A stretch of DNA of 64,000 nt, from positions 32,951-96,950 of the forward strand of contig CAJUKG010000008.1 in the NCBI GenBank assembly GCA_910586925.1. Direction: 5' to 3'. This document shows, in pieces, positions 33,344 to 41,849 of this stretch. Position numbers and translations under genes: made by a program. The notes beneath the pieces are model-generated. The model saw only the letters and a program-made list of their open reading frames with translations, ran no database searches and had not been told where the DNA came from. Position 1 is the stretch's first letter; the number at the start of each line of letters is the position of its first letter. The DNA is from an uncultured Christensenellaceae bacterium (GTDB taxonomy: Bacteria > Bacillota > Clostridia > Christensenellales > Pumilibacteraceae).

Positions 33344-34020
33344 CGGACGATAGGAGAGAGATCGCCGTTGCCGAGCTTATAGCGAATGCCGAAGAAGAAC
33401 AAAGTCGGGCGCGCGAACAGGCGGCGGGATCGTCGGCGCGGTCGGGCAAACGCGAAAAGATATTCGGAAAGTACAAGATAAAGGATATAGTTTTTCTTGC
33501 GATAATAACGGCGTGCACGCTCGTTACGGGCGCGGTCATGCCGCTGCTTGTGAATGTACCGCTGTTCGGAATTATTCAGCTCGGACTCGGGTTGCAGTTT
33601 TCGTTGTTCCCCGTGATCGGTATGATGAAGGTCAGAAAGCCGTTCGCGCTTTTGTTGCAATCGGTGTTTATCTCGATATTCCTTGTGTTCATGTTTCCGC
33701 CCATGGTGCTGATCGTCGTTTGTGCGCTTGTAGCCGAAGCGTTGACTTTACTTATTTTCAGAGGCTACAAAAACGATCGGGCGTGCGTGTTCGCTGGCAC
33801 GCTGTATATGCCGCTGACCATTCCGCTTTTGTATATGTACTACAACCTGTTCTACACCGTAAGCGGCGAAGAACAGGCGGCGGTGTCGATGTTTTTGGGC
33901 GGCGGCAACGTAGGACTTATAATAGGAATTACCGTCGCCGTAATAGCGGTGTGTTTTGCGGGGTCGCTTATCGGCATGGTTATTGCTCGGGAATTAAAAA
34001 AGGCGGGGAAGCTGAAATAA
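33340..34020 (+). CDS. ECF transporter S component (MptD/Trep_Strep type)
   Basis: This 226-residue protein has a charged N-terminal tail (about 1-45) and then six hydrophobic helices, starting IKDIVFLAIITACTLVTGAVM. It fits the Trep_Strep/MptD group of substrate-binding S subunits, which have no assigned substrate. Being encoded directly with its own T and A subunits makes it a group I ECF importer. The iron-type operators suggest a heme or iron-chelate substrate. Confidence 0.8.
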   Translation: MTDDRREIAVAELIANAEEEQSRAREQAAGSSARSGKREKIFGKYKIKDIVFLAIITACTLVTGAVMPLLVNVPLFGIIQLGLGLQFSLFPVIGMMKVRKPFALLLQSVFISIFLVFMFPPMVLIVVCALVAEALTLLIFRGYKNDRACVFAGTLYMPLTIPLLYMYYNLFYTVSGEEQAAVSMFLGGGNVGLIIGITVAVIAVCFAGSLIGMVIARELKKAGKLK

Positions 34021-34697
34021 TGGCGTTTTTCCGTTACAAAAGCAATTTATATCCGCTCGTTGCCGTGGCGTCGGCACTGCTTATAATGGTGTTCGGGCTG
34101 GTCATGGCGCGTACTGTCGCATGCTCGTATTTTTTGCTCGGCGCGTTTGTGTGGCTGTTCATATTCGGTTGCCGAAAGCAATGCTTGAAAGTTTTGCCCG
34201 CGTATATCGTCGTCGGGGGAATATTTACGCTCGTCGCATATTATGCCGCGGGACGGAACGCGGACGCCGCGCTCGCAATGGCTAACCGCTTCGGCTCGGT
34301 GTTTCTCGCGCTCGTTCCGGGAATGAGCATCGACGCTGTTGCGATGACGAGAAATCTTTCTCAACTGCATATGCCGCGTTCGGTCACGCTCGGCATGCTT
34401 ATTACAATGTCGTTCGTTCCCGTGCTGCGTGCGGAGATAAAGCGCGTGCGCGAGGCGATGAAAACGAGGGGCGCGGGCAGTATCTTAAATCCCAAAATCT
34501 TTTACCGTGCGTTCTTGATCCCGCTCGTCACCCGTCTTGCGGAAATTTCGGATACGCTCGCGCTTTCGATAGAAACGCGCGGATTCACCCTCGGCAAATC
34601 GAAATACACGGTATATAAAAAAGAAAGCATAAACGTATTCGATATATTATATCTTTTCGGACTTGTGGCGGGAGTAGTGCTTGCATGTGTGCTTTGA
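34020..34697 (+). CDS. ECF transporter T component
   Basis: This 225-residue EcfT has hydrophobic helices at the N-terminus and the coupling-helix motif around REAMKTRGAG, with a second Ala-Arg-Gly-type site LSIETRGFTLG. It links the S subunit to the two ATPases. ATG at 34020 overlaps the previous stop by one base (TAATG). Confidence 0.9.
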   Translation: MAFFRYKSNLYPLVAVASALLIMVFGLVMARTVACSYFLLGAFVWLFIFGCRKQCLKVLPAYIVVGGIFTLVAYYAAGRNADAALAMANRFGSVFLALVPGMSIDAVAMTRNLSQLHMPRSVTLGMLITMSFVPVLRAEIKRVREAMKTRGAGSILNPKIFYRAFLIPLVTRLAEISDTLALSIETRGFTLGKSKYTVYKKESINVFDILYLFGLVAGVVLACVL

Positions 34698-36130
34698 AAG
34701 CAATAGAATTAAAAAAGGTAAGTTTCAGTTACGACGGTTTTTCCGATCGGGTATTAAAGGACGTGGACTTTTCGGTAGAGTACGGCGAGGTCGCATTGCT
34801 TTCGGGATTTTCGGGCGAGGGCAAAAGCACGCTGTTATCCATTGTGTCGGGCATTATTCCCAACATTATATCGGGCAAGATCACGGGCGAAGTTCTTGTG
34901 GACGGTAAGTCGATCGCAGGACAAAAGCTGTCGCAAACCTGCCGAAAAACGGGCGTTGTGTTGCAGAACGCCGACAGTCAGATAATCCACAAAACCGCAG
35001 ACGACGAGATCGCTTTCGGGTGCGAAAACTTCGCTATCCCGTCGGACAGGATAGGTGCGCAGATAGACCGCGTGTGCACGATCATGGGAATTGATAAAAC
35101 GGCGCGGACGCGCACAATGTCGGGCGGACAAAAACAACGGCTTATTACGGCGTCGACGCTTGCGACGGGACAGAAAATACTCATACTCGACGAGCCGCTC
35201 GCAAACCTCGACATAGACGGCGCAACCGAACTTATGCTTACACTTCGCGCGCTTGCGGGCGCGGGGTATGCGGTTTTGGTGGTGGAACACAGGCTGGATA
35301 TGGTGTTGCCGTTTGTGGACAGCGTTTGGAATATCCGCGCGGGCGAAGTGACGAAAGTGGAAAATAAGCGGGAGTATTTGCTTTCGCAGTCGGTCACTAT
35401 AGCGGACAGTTCGGCAAGCCGCGAAAAAGACAAAGTGCTGTTCTCGTTAAAAAACGTCGCTTTTTCTGTCAAGAAAAAAGAGATACTCAAAGACATTAAC
35501 TTCGATATATACGCGGGCGAACGGCTGTTGCTTCTCGGCGAAAACGGTTGCGGCAAAACGACGCTTTTGCGGCTTATCGCAAGGCTGTATAAGCCGACGA
35601 AAGGAAGCATAGAGCAAACTCTCGATCGGAAATTCGGCAAGCGTAAAAAGAGCAAGAAATGGTTTAAGAACGTGGGTATCGTTTATCAAAATCCGAGCTA
35701 TCAACTGTTTATGCCGACTGTCGAGCAGGAAATAGCGTTCAATGCCGCAAGCAAAGAATACGCCGAGGAAATGCTGAAACTGTTCGATTTGGAACACTTG
35801 AGAAAGCGTCACCCGCAGTCGCTTTCGGAAGGTCAAAAGCGCAGGGTATCCATTGCGGCGGTTGCCGCGGGCGATCCGAAAGTGTTGCTTTTGGACGAAC
35901 CGACGGTGGGACAGGACTACAAAGGCTTGTGCGAGCTTGTAAAGATACTCGACGAGCTTCACGACAAAAGCGGGAACACTATGATCGCGATCACCCACGA
36001 TATGCGTTGCGCCGAAGCGTTATGCGACAGAGCGGTTCTGATCGCCGACGGGGTCGTAAAAGAACAGGGTGGGAAAGAACTCGCGCGCAAATACTTTTTC
36101 GATCGGACGGACAACGCGGAGGCGAAGTAG
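34685..36130 (+). CDS. ECF transporter ATPase, two fused domains (A and A')
   Basis: This 481-residue protein carries two ABC ATPases in one chain. Domain 1 has Walker A GFSGEGKST at 41-49, signature MSGGQKQR and Walker B ILILDEPLANLD; domain 2 has Walker A GENGCGKTT at 285-293, signature LSEGQKRR and Walker B VLLLDEPTVGQD. It powers the S-T module directly upstream, and its start overlaps EcfT by 13 bases. No hairpin with a T run was seen after its stop at 36130. Confidence 0.93.
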   Translation: MCALKAIELKKVSFSYDGFSDRVLKDVDFSVEYGEVALLSGFSGEGKSTLLSIVSGIIPNIISGKITGEVLVDGKSIAGQKLSQTCRKTGVVLQNADSQIIHKTADDEIAFGCENFAIPSDRIGAQIDRVCTIMGIDKTARTRTMSGGQKQRLITASTLATGQKILILDEPLANLDIDGATELMLTLRALAGAGYAVLVVEHRLDMVLPFVDSVWNIRAGEVTKVENKREYLLSQSVTIADSSASREKDKVLFSLKNVAFSVKKKEILKDINFDIYAGERLLLLGENGCGKTTLLRLIARLYKPTKGSIEQTLDRKFGKRKKSKKWFKNVGIVYQNPSYQLFMPTVEQEIAFNAASKEYAEEMLKLFDLEHLRKRHPQSLSEGQKRRVSIAAVAAGDPKVLLLDEPTVGQDYKGLCELVKILDELHDKSGNTMIAITHDMRCAEALCDRAVLIADGVVKEQGGKELARKYFFDRTDNAEAK

Positions 36131-36256
36131 AAAATATCATTGCGCGCCGCGAGCTTTGTTCTTTTCGAGTTCGGACGAAAACGGCAAGAAGCACGTTTTC
36201 GCGTGCTTGTAGCTCGGCGCATAAAAAACAAATACGCATTGCCGTTCTTTTAATTA

Positions 36257-36285
36257 TTGACAAACGCCGCCAAACAGTGTATAAT
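36257..36285 (+). promoter_or_regulatory. Promoter of the thiol-redox operon
   Basis: TTGACA and TATAAT are separated by 17 bases. The stretch 36131-36256 contains an AAGCACG/CGTGCTT hairpin without a T run, and nothing else I can name. Confidence 0.8.
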
Positions 36286-36309
36286 AAAGCAATCCTACGG
36301 AGGTGGCGC

Positions 36310-37107
36310 ATGAATAAAACCGAAAAAATACGGCTGATATATTCTGTTTTCCTCGGCGTGTTCTGCACTGCCGTCGGTATTGCGATCATTTGCGTTGCCG
36401 CGGATATTTACTATTCGGGCGCGGAAACGGGGGTGTACTACACTCGCGAAATAGCGGCGGATAGAATTTTGAAGCTGACTATTCCGTGCGTGCTTCTGAT
36501 CGTCGCAATAATAATCGGCGCGACGTTCCCGCTCGTCATGTCGCGCGTCAGACCCAAAGCGGAGGACGGCGTGAAGCGGCTCGTTTCGCGCATGCCGACA
36601 GACGGCTCGGGCGAAGCGTACGAAACGGCGGCGAGAGAATACGACAAGGCAAAAAAAGTTCGGTTCTTCGTATGGCTCGGCGCAATGGCACTCGTGCTCG
36701 CGGCAGCGATCGTAATGCTGTGGTATCTCGTCGACACGTCGCATTTTTCGCTCGACTCGACGGCGAGCATGCTCGCACTCGTAAAAGTCGTAATGCCCGT
36801 GACGGCGGCGGCACTTGTCGTGCTCGCGGCGGCGGCGGTAGTGAACGGGATTTTCGCCAAGAAACAGCTCGCCGCGCTCAAATCGCTGATCAAAAACGGA
36901 AACGGAAAGCAACGCGGCAATATCGAGCCGCAGCTTCTCGCGGCGATAAAAAGTTTCGCGAACAGCAATATAACGGTATGGGTAGTGCGCGGCATAGTGT
37001 TCGCTATAGCCGTCGTGTTTATAATTCTCGGCGTGCTCAACGGCGGCGCGACCGACGTGCTTGTAAAAGCGATAAATATTTGCACCGAGTGCATAGGGTT
37101 GGGGTGA
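36310..37107 (+). CDS. Membrane protein ending in a CD1871A-type CXXC motif
   Basis: This 265-residue protein has about five membrane helices. Its last 30 residues (LGVLNGGATDVLVKAINICTECIGLG in part) match the short CD1871A family, which normally is a stand-alone peptide of about 40 residues ending NICxECIGIG. The CTEC pair near the membrane is a probable redox-active dithiol. In Clostridioides difficile the CD1871A gene lies with genes for a ferredoxin-type membrane protein and a TlpA protein, exactly what follows here four bases downstream. The fusion to four extra helices is unusual. The role is likely electron or thiol transfer across the membrane. Confidence 0.7.
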   Translation: MNKTEKIRLIYSVFLGVFCTAVGIAIICVAADIYYSGAETGVYYTREIAADRILKLTIPCVLLIVAIIIGATFPLVMSRVRPKAEDGVKRLVSRMPTDGSGEAYETAAREYDKAKKVRFFVWLGAMALVLAAAIVMLWYLVDTSHFSLDSTASMLALVKVVMPVTAAALVVLAAAAVVNGIFAKKQLAALKSLIKNGNGKQRGNIEPQLLAAIKSFANSNITVWVVRGIVFAIAVVFIILGVLNGGATDVLVKAINICTECIGLG

Positions 37108-37111
37108 TATT

Positions 37112-38944
37112 ATGATTATAGCGATTATAGTAGTATCCGTAATAGCCGCGCTCGGGCTTGTAATGTTCTTTGTTGCGAAATACTTGAATTGGCGTCGCGG
37201 CGGAGTGGACGGCGTGCCGCGAAAACCGTCGTGGCAGGGCGTCAAAACGTGGTTTGTCACGCACGCGCCGAGCAAGCGGCGACTGATACAGGTGTACGCA
37301 ATGCTGCTCTACAATGCGAACATCAAGGGCTACATATCGGGCGAGATATACACGAGCAGTACGACAAAATACATGTGCGTGCCCGGGCTTAACTGTTACT
37401 CGTGTCCGGGTGCGGTGGGCGCGTGCCCGCTCGGCGCGTTGCAAAACGCGCTCGCATCGAGCAATACCCGCGCGCCGTATTACATGCTCGGCATAATCGC
37501 GCTGTTCGGTCTGATCTGCGCGAGAACGGTTTGCGGATTTCTGTGCCCCGTCGGCATGTGCCAGGAATTGCTGTACAAGATACGCACGCCCAAACTCAAA
37601 AAGAGCCGCGTGACCCGCGTGCTGTCGTACTTCAAGTACGTGATACTCGCGTTGACTATCGCGCTCCCGATAATATATGCCGGCTTGCAGCTTCCGCTCC
37701 CGCCGTTTTGTAAATACGTTTGTCCCGCGGGCACTTTCGAAGGCGCGATATTGCTGCTCGTCAATCCCGCGAACGAAGGGTACTTCGTTCAGCTCGGCGG
37801 GCAGTTCACTTGGAAGTTCGCATTGCTTATAGCGTTCGTCGTCGCGTCGATATTCATATTCCGCGTGTTCTGTCGGTTCATATGCCCGCTCGGCGCGATA
37901 TACGGCTTCTTCAACAAGTTCGCGCTCATCGGCGTCACCGTCGATAAAAACGACTGCACCGAATGCGGGCTGTGCGTTTCGCACTGCAAAATGGACGTTA
38001 AGCGCGTCGGCGATCATGAGTGCATAAACTGCGGCGAGTGCATATCGGTGTGCCCGACTAAAGCCATATCCTGGAAAGGCTCGAAAATATTCCTGCACAA
38101 AAACACCCTCGAAGAACCCGTCGCGACGGAAGAAGCGAAACCGCTCGCTGTGACGGCGGGCGCGTTGAGCCTCAAAACCCCTGCCGACGAGATCAAACCC
38201 GTCGATGCTTCGATAGATACTGCGGCAAACGCCGCGGCGAGCGTAATATCCGAAACGCCCGAACCGCAACGCGCGGAAGAACGGTCTGCCGAACGTCGAA
38301 CGAAAAAGACCGAGCCGCCGAAGAAAAAACGCGGCGCGAGGTTTTGGGCGGAAGTCGCGGCGTGGAGCGTCGCGGTCGTCGTGCTTATAACCGCGCTCAT
38401 ATTCTATAACTTTGTCGACGTGCCCAAAGCGGACGAGAACACCCCGCCCGTAGATCCCGACAATCCCGATATAGTCGTGCCCGACACGGGGTACAAGGTG
38501 GGCGAAATCGCGCCCGACTTCACGGTCAAGCTGTACGGCGAGGACGGCGAGTTCAATCTGTATAGTAATCGCGGTAAAGTGACGGTCATAAACTTCTGGG
38601 CGACTTGGTGCAATCCCTGCGTCGCCGAGATCCCGTACTTTAACGACCTCGTCGTCGGTCACCCCGAGCTTAACGTCATAGCGATACACGGCTCGTCGGG
38701 CGACGACGTAAATGCGTTTATGGCTGTACGCGGTTGGGACGAATACGAACTGACCTTCGCGCAAGACAACATAAGCGGCGATAAATGCTTGACGTTCCGA
38801 TTGCTCGGCGGACGCAACGCATGGCCGCTCACCGTAATAGTGGACGAGAACGGAAAAGTTATATATAACAGCCCCAAATCTTTCCACAGTTACGACGAAC
38901 TCGAAAAAGCGGTGCTGAAAGCGATAGCGGACGGCAAAGCGTAA
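37112..38944 (+). CDS. NapH-like 4Fe-4S membrane protein fused to TlpA thioredoxin
   Basis: This 610-residue protein has membrane helices with NapH/CcoG-type cysteine clusters (CGFLCPVGMC, CRFICPLGAIYG), then a two-cluster ferredoxin (CTECGLCVSHCKMD, CINCGECISVCP). A long disordered linker rich in Ala, Glu and Pro (about 330-410) leads to another helix and a TlpA-like thioredoxin domain with WCNPC at 499-503. In many clostridia these are two separate genes. It should move electrons from a cytosolic donor to an extracytoplasmic thiol-disulfide partner, perhaps reducing the large thioredoxin-like lipoprotein at 41850. Confidence 0.88.
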   Translation: MIIAIIVVSVIAALGLVMFFVAKYLNWRRGGVDGVPRKPSWQGVKTWFVTHAPSKRRLIQVYAMLLYNANIKGYISGEIYTSSTTKYMCVPGLNCYSCPGAVGACPLGALQNALASSNTRAPYYMLGIIALFGLICARTVCGFLCPVGMCQELLYKIRTPKLKKSRVTRVLSYFKYVILALTIALPIIYAGLQLPLPPFCKYVCPAGTFEGAILLLVNPANEGYFVQLGGQFTWKFALLIAFVVASIFIFRVFCRFICPLGAIYGFFNKFALIGVTVDKNDCTECGLCVSHCKMDVKRVGDHECINCGECISVCPTKAISWKGSKIFLHKNTLEEPVATEEAKPLAVTAGALSLKTPADEIKPVDASIDTAANAAASVISETPEPQRAEERSAERRTKKTEPPKKKRGARFWAEVAAWSVAVVVLITALIFYNFVDVPKADENTPPVDPDNPDIVVPDTGYKVGEIAPDFTVKLYGEDGEFNLYSNRGKVTVINFWATWCNPCVAEIPYFNDLVVGHPELNVIAIHGSSGDDVNAFMAVRGWDEYELTFAQDNISGDKCLTFRLLGGRNAWPLTVIVDENGKVIYNSPKSFHSYDELEKAVLKAIADGKA

Positions 38945-38964
38945 ACTAAATATATCACGTAACG

Positions 38965-39009
38965 AAATCGACCCGTCGCGATCATGCGGCGGGTCGATTC
39001 TGTTTTTGA
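38965..39009 (+). terminator. Terminator of the thiol-redox operon
   Basis: AATCGACCCGTCGC pairs with GCGGCGGGTCGATT (one mismatch/G-T pair), followed by CTGTTTTTG. Confidence 0.75.
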
Positions 39010-39049
39010 ATGTTTCGGATATAAATTGTTTCTGTAAATTATTTCGCGG

Positions 39050-39619
39050 TTATTCTTCTTCCGCAACCTTGGTAAGCGTTACTACGGTCGGCTGTGCGGT
39101 GGGGTCCGCGGGTTGCATTGTCACCGTGAACGTGCCGTCGGCGTAAGTTACTTCGGTATCGCTAGCGGAGGAGGTAAATGTGTATGTGCCGTTGTTGTTT
39201 GCCCATGTGCCGCTGATTATTATTTCGCCGCGTCCGCCGGGTATAGCAAGCTCGAACATGCCGTTGTCACCGACAGTCATCGTGTATTCTTGAGTGGCGT
39301 CTTTATATGTACCGATTGCGGAGTCGTCGGGGTCGGGCGTTACGACGGGCATAAACTCGAGATCCATACCGACGTCCTCGTTGAGATATTTAAGTACGTC
39401 GTTGGTGATCGAAAGGGTTGCGTTCTCGGAAAGAGTGCAGATGAAAGTATAATTGATGCCCGTCTTGCTCCACGTGCCCTCGTCCACCGTATCGACGTTA
39501 CCCATGAAAATCGTCGTCAGGGTAAAGTTATTATCGGTGATCGTAAGCGTGTAAGTTTCGCCGTACTCGGTAAACGCAACATAAGTGCCGACTATATTAT
39601 CGGGTTGTGCGGGGGGGGT
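39050..39619 (-). pseudogene. Detached 3' part of the 41811 lipoprotein gene (frameshift)
   Basis: This frame continues the lipoprotein from 41811 after a one-base shift in the C8/G8 tract at 39611-39618. It encodes two more copies of the repeated C-terminal domain (IVGTYVAFTEYGETYTL... and IGTYKDATQEYTM...), which match the copy just before the break (IVGTYTATDDGYEYTL). The frame has no start of its own; an upstream in-frame ATG at 39712 would translate the wrong phase of the parent gene. It is either a broken gene, a phase-variable end or a sequencing error in the homopolymer. Confidence 0.7.
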
Positions 39620-41811
39620 GTGGATTTGAGATTGAATGTTACGGTGTAACCGTTCCCCGTGAAAGTAGCCAAACCGTTGGCGTATACGAGCGTGGAATTT
39701 TCGTCCTCGCAAGTAAATACGTAATTGCCGTTCGTATTTGTCCAGGTGCCGACAGCTTCGGTTATCTCTCCCGCGGCACTGCCTGTGGAACGGATTTCAA
39801 AATTGCCATTGCGGATTTCGAGCGTGTATTCGTAACCGTCGTCGGTCGCGGTGTACGTGCCGACAATCGGATCTGTTTCGACTTTTTCATCGTAATAGCA
39901 GAGCGGGTACAGCCAGAAGTTCGCTTCCTCGACTTCCATGGGGAATGCCCACAGCAGCGATTCGTTCGTGACGATGAGTTTGATAAACGCTTCGAGCTCT
40001 TTGGTGAGCGGGTATACGCCGTCGTCGTTGACGAAATTGACATAGCAGTTTTGATTTTCGAGCGTCGTCGGGATAGTCAGTTCGCGTCCGTCCGTTTTGT
40101 AATCTTTGAAGCCGCGGATAAACAGTCTGTAATCGTCGTAGGTGTTGCCTTTCGTGAGGTCGGCAATGTCGTCTTCCGACGTGACGTCGAATACATACTT
40201 GATATTTGCCATGGCGTTCATATCGAGGTATGCGAGCGCGAGTCCGTCGAAATCGAGGCGGGATGCGGGAACGGTTCCCGTAATGTTTACCATGACGATC
40301 GCGCCGTCCTCCGTGCCGAGGTGATAGAACTTGTCGGTGTTGTTATAGACGAGCTGCGCCGAGCCGTCGGTGGGGATATATACAAGCTCTTTGTTTTCGG
40401 GTACGGTTTGCTTTACGAGCGTTTCTTTTACCGTGATAACGTTTGTCGTGTTGGCTATGTCGTTGAGCTTTTCTATTTCCACGTTGAGTTTGACGGGGTA
40501 GGAAGCGACGTCTTTAACCGAAACCGTATAGTATGCGGTGGTAGGCGCGGAAGTGAATTTGCGGGTGTCCGACGCGCCTTTTACAAACGTCGCGCTCGCG
40601 TCGGGTGCGGCGAACTCGTTGTCGTTCGATGACAGGGAATACTTGATATTGGCGAGCGTTTCGCCTTTGACGGTAACTTTGTAAGCGGCGGGCGATTTGA
40701 CGTTGAGTTTGATCGTCGCGCTCGCGCCCTCTTTGCTTATGGTCAGTTCGGCGGTCGCCTTGTTTTGAGCGTTGACTCTGTCGACTTCTACGGTGTTCGC
40801 GGCGGGGACGGTAAGCACGAACTGCGCTTCAGTAGCGGCAGTCCCTCTGTTTTCGACGCGAATATACCATTTTTCGTTCGCTTTCATGGTGAGCGAGGAA
40901 TAAAGGGTTTTGTCGTTTTCGACCGTGAATCTGTCGCTGTAAAAGTACATTACGTTGGAATTGTTATTCTTAAAAAGTTTGTACATTCCGCCGACGGGCG
41001 CGGTGATGACGTAATCCTTTTTCTCGTTGGACGCGAGCGAAACTTTTTCGGTCATTATCGCGTCGCGCTTCTGTTCTGTTTCGTTGTAAGAAGCATTTAC
41101 GCTTGCGAAAGCGGTTTTTTCCGCTGCCGTCATGAGCGTTTTACCCGTAAGCGAAACAACGTCGTAAAGCGGGACGTCGATGCTCGTGACCGTTGCCGAG
41201 AGCGTGCCGCCCGCATAGTAGCCGTGGTCGTCGGTAGGGTATGCGAGGTTTTCGGGCAGGTTGAGTATCTGAACCGTATAGTCGTCTTTATCCGCTTCGA
41301 TGAACGCGACGTTGCCTTCCACCGCTACGGGCGAGAGACAGTTGCCGTCCTTGCAAATGCCGACGGTAACGCCGTCGAGATCGGTCGCCGCACTGCCGTC
41401 GGGTTTGACGAGCCGCACTTCGTAAGCGAACTTGCGGACGAGCGTCACCGTAAGGTCGGGTTTCGCTTCGGTAAGAGCGAGCGCTGCGGTATCGTCAAGC
41501 TCGTAGTGGTCGGGGAGAGTGTCCTCGTCGATCGCCACGTCATAGTTGCCGACCGCAAGGCTGAACGACGCGACGCCGTTGTCGCCCGTGACCTTGCTGC
41601 CGTACTCGACGCCCGACGCTTTGATCGTAACCTTTACGCCGACGGCGGGGGTGTCGATGTCGCAGAGCACTTTGACCGAGTAGGCTTTGCCTTCGTCGGT
41701 GGGAGTGGAAGGTTTCTGCTCGTTGCCGCCGCACGCCGTAAACAGCGCGGCGACCGCGAGCATACAGATGGCGAGAACAAATGATAGCAATGTTCTTTTT
41801 GTCTTTGTCAT
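39592..41811 (-). CDS. Large lipoprotein with prealbumin-like and repeat domains
   Basis: This 739-residue protein has lipobox FTAC (Cys27). Two prealbumin/CnaB-like domains follow (about 43-115 and 120-190), then a long beta-rich region and a C-terminal domain of about 75 residues (GTYTATDDGYEYTLEI... GTWTNTNGNYVFTCED). That domain repeats twice more in another frame beyond the G8 tract at 39611, so the natural protein is probably about 930 residues. It is a paralogue of the upstream lipoprotein at 45275 in its N-terminal half. It acts outside the cell; the ligand is unknown. GGAGG lies eight bases before ATG. Confidence 0.75.
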   Translation of the reverse strand: MTKTKRTLLSFVLAICMLAVAALFTACGGNEQKPSTPTDEGKAYSVKVLCDIDTPAVGVKVTIKASGVEYGSKVTGDNGVASFSLAVGNYDVAIDEDTLPDHYELDDTAALALTEAKPDLTVTLVRKFAYEVRLVKPDGSAATDLDGVTVGICKDGNCLSPVAVEGNVAFIEADKDDYTVQILNLPENLAYPTDDHGYYAGGTLSATVTSIDVPLYDVVSLTGKTLMTAAEKTAFASVNASYNETEQKRDAIMTEKVSLASNEKKDYVITAPVGGMYKLFKNNNSNVMYFYSDRFTVENDKTLYSSLTMKANEKWYIRVENRGTAATEAQFVLTVPAANTVEVDRVNAQNKATAELTISKEGASATIKLNVKSPAAYKVTVKGETLANIKYSLSSNDNEFAAPDASATFVKGASDTRKFTSAPTTAYYTVSVKDVASYPVKLNVEIEKLNDIANTTNVITVKETLVKQTVPENKELVYIPTDGSAQLVYNNTDKFYHLGTEDGAIVMVNITGTVPASRLDFDGLALAYLDMNAMANIKYVFDVTSEDDIADLTKGNTYDDYRLFIRGFKDYKTDGRELTIPTTLENQNCYVNFVNDDGVYPLTKELEAFIKLIVTNESLLWAFPMEVEEANFWLYPLCYYDEKVETDPIVGTYTATDDGYEYTLEIRNGNFEIRSTGSAAGEITEAVGTWTNTNGNYVFTCEDENSTLVYANGLATFTGNGYTVTFNLKSTPPPHNPII
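39611..39618. repeat. G8 homopolymer at a frame break
   Basis: Eight G in a row lie at the exact junction between two frames of one lipoprotein gene. Loss or gain of a base would join them. Confidence 0.8.
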
Positions 41812-41849
41812 GATTTAAGCCTCCGTGAATTATTTTTGATGATAGTTAT

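Noticed and set aside
33513..34019. N-terminal extension of EcfT overlapping the S-component gene
   Set aside because: The added residues are an out-of-frame reading of the S component; ATG at 34020 couples to its stop.
36180..36220. AAGCACG/CGTGCTT hairpin after the ECF operon as a terminator
   Set aside because: No T run follows on either strand, so it is not called as a terminator.
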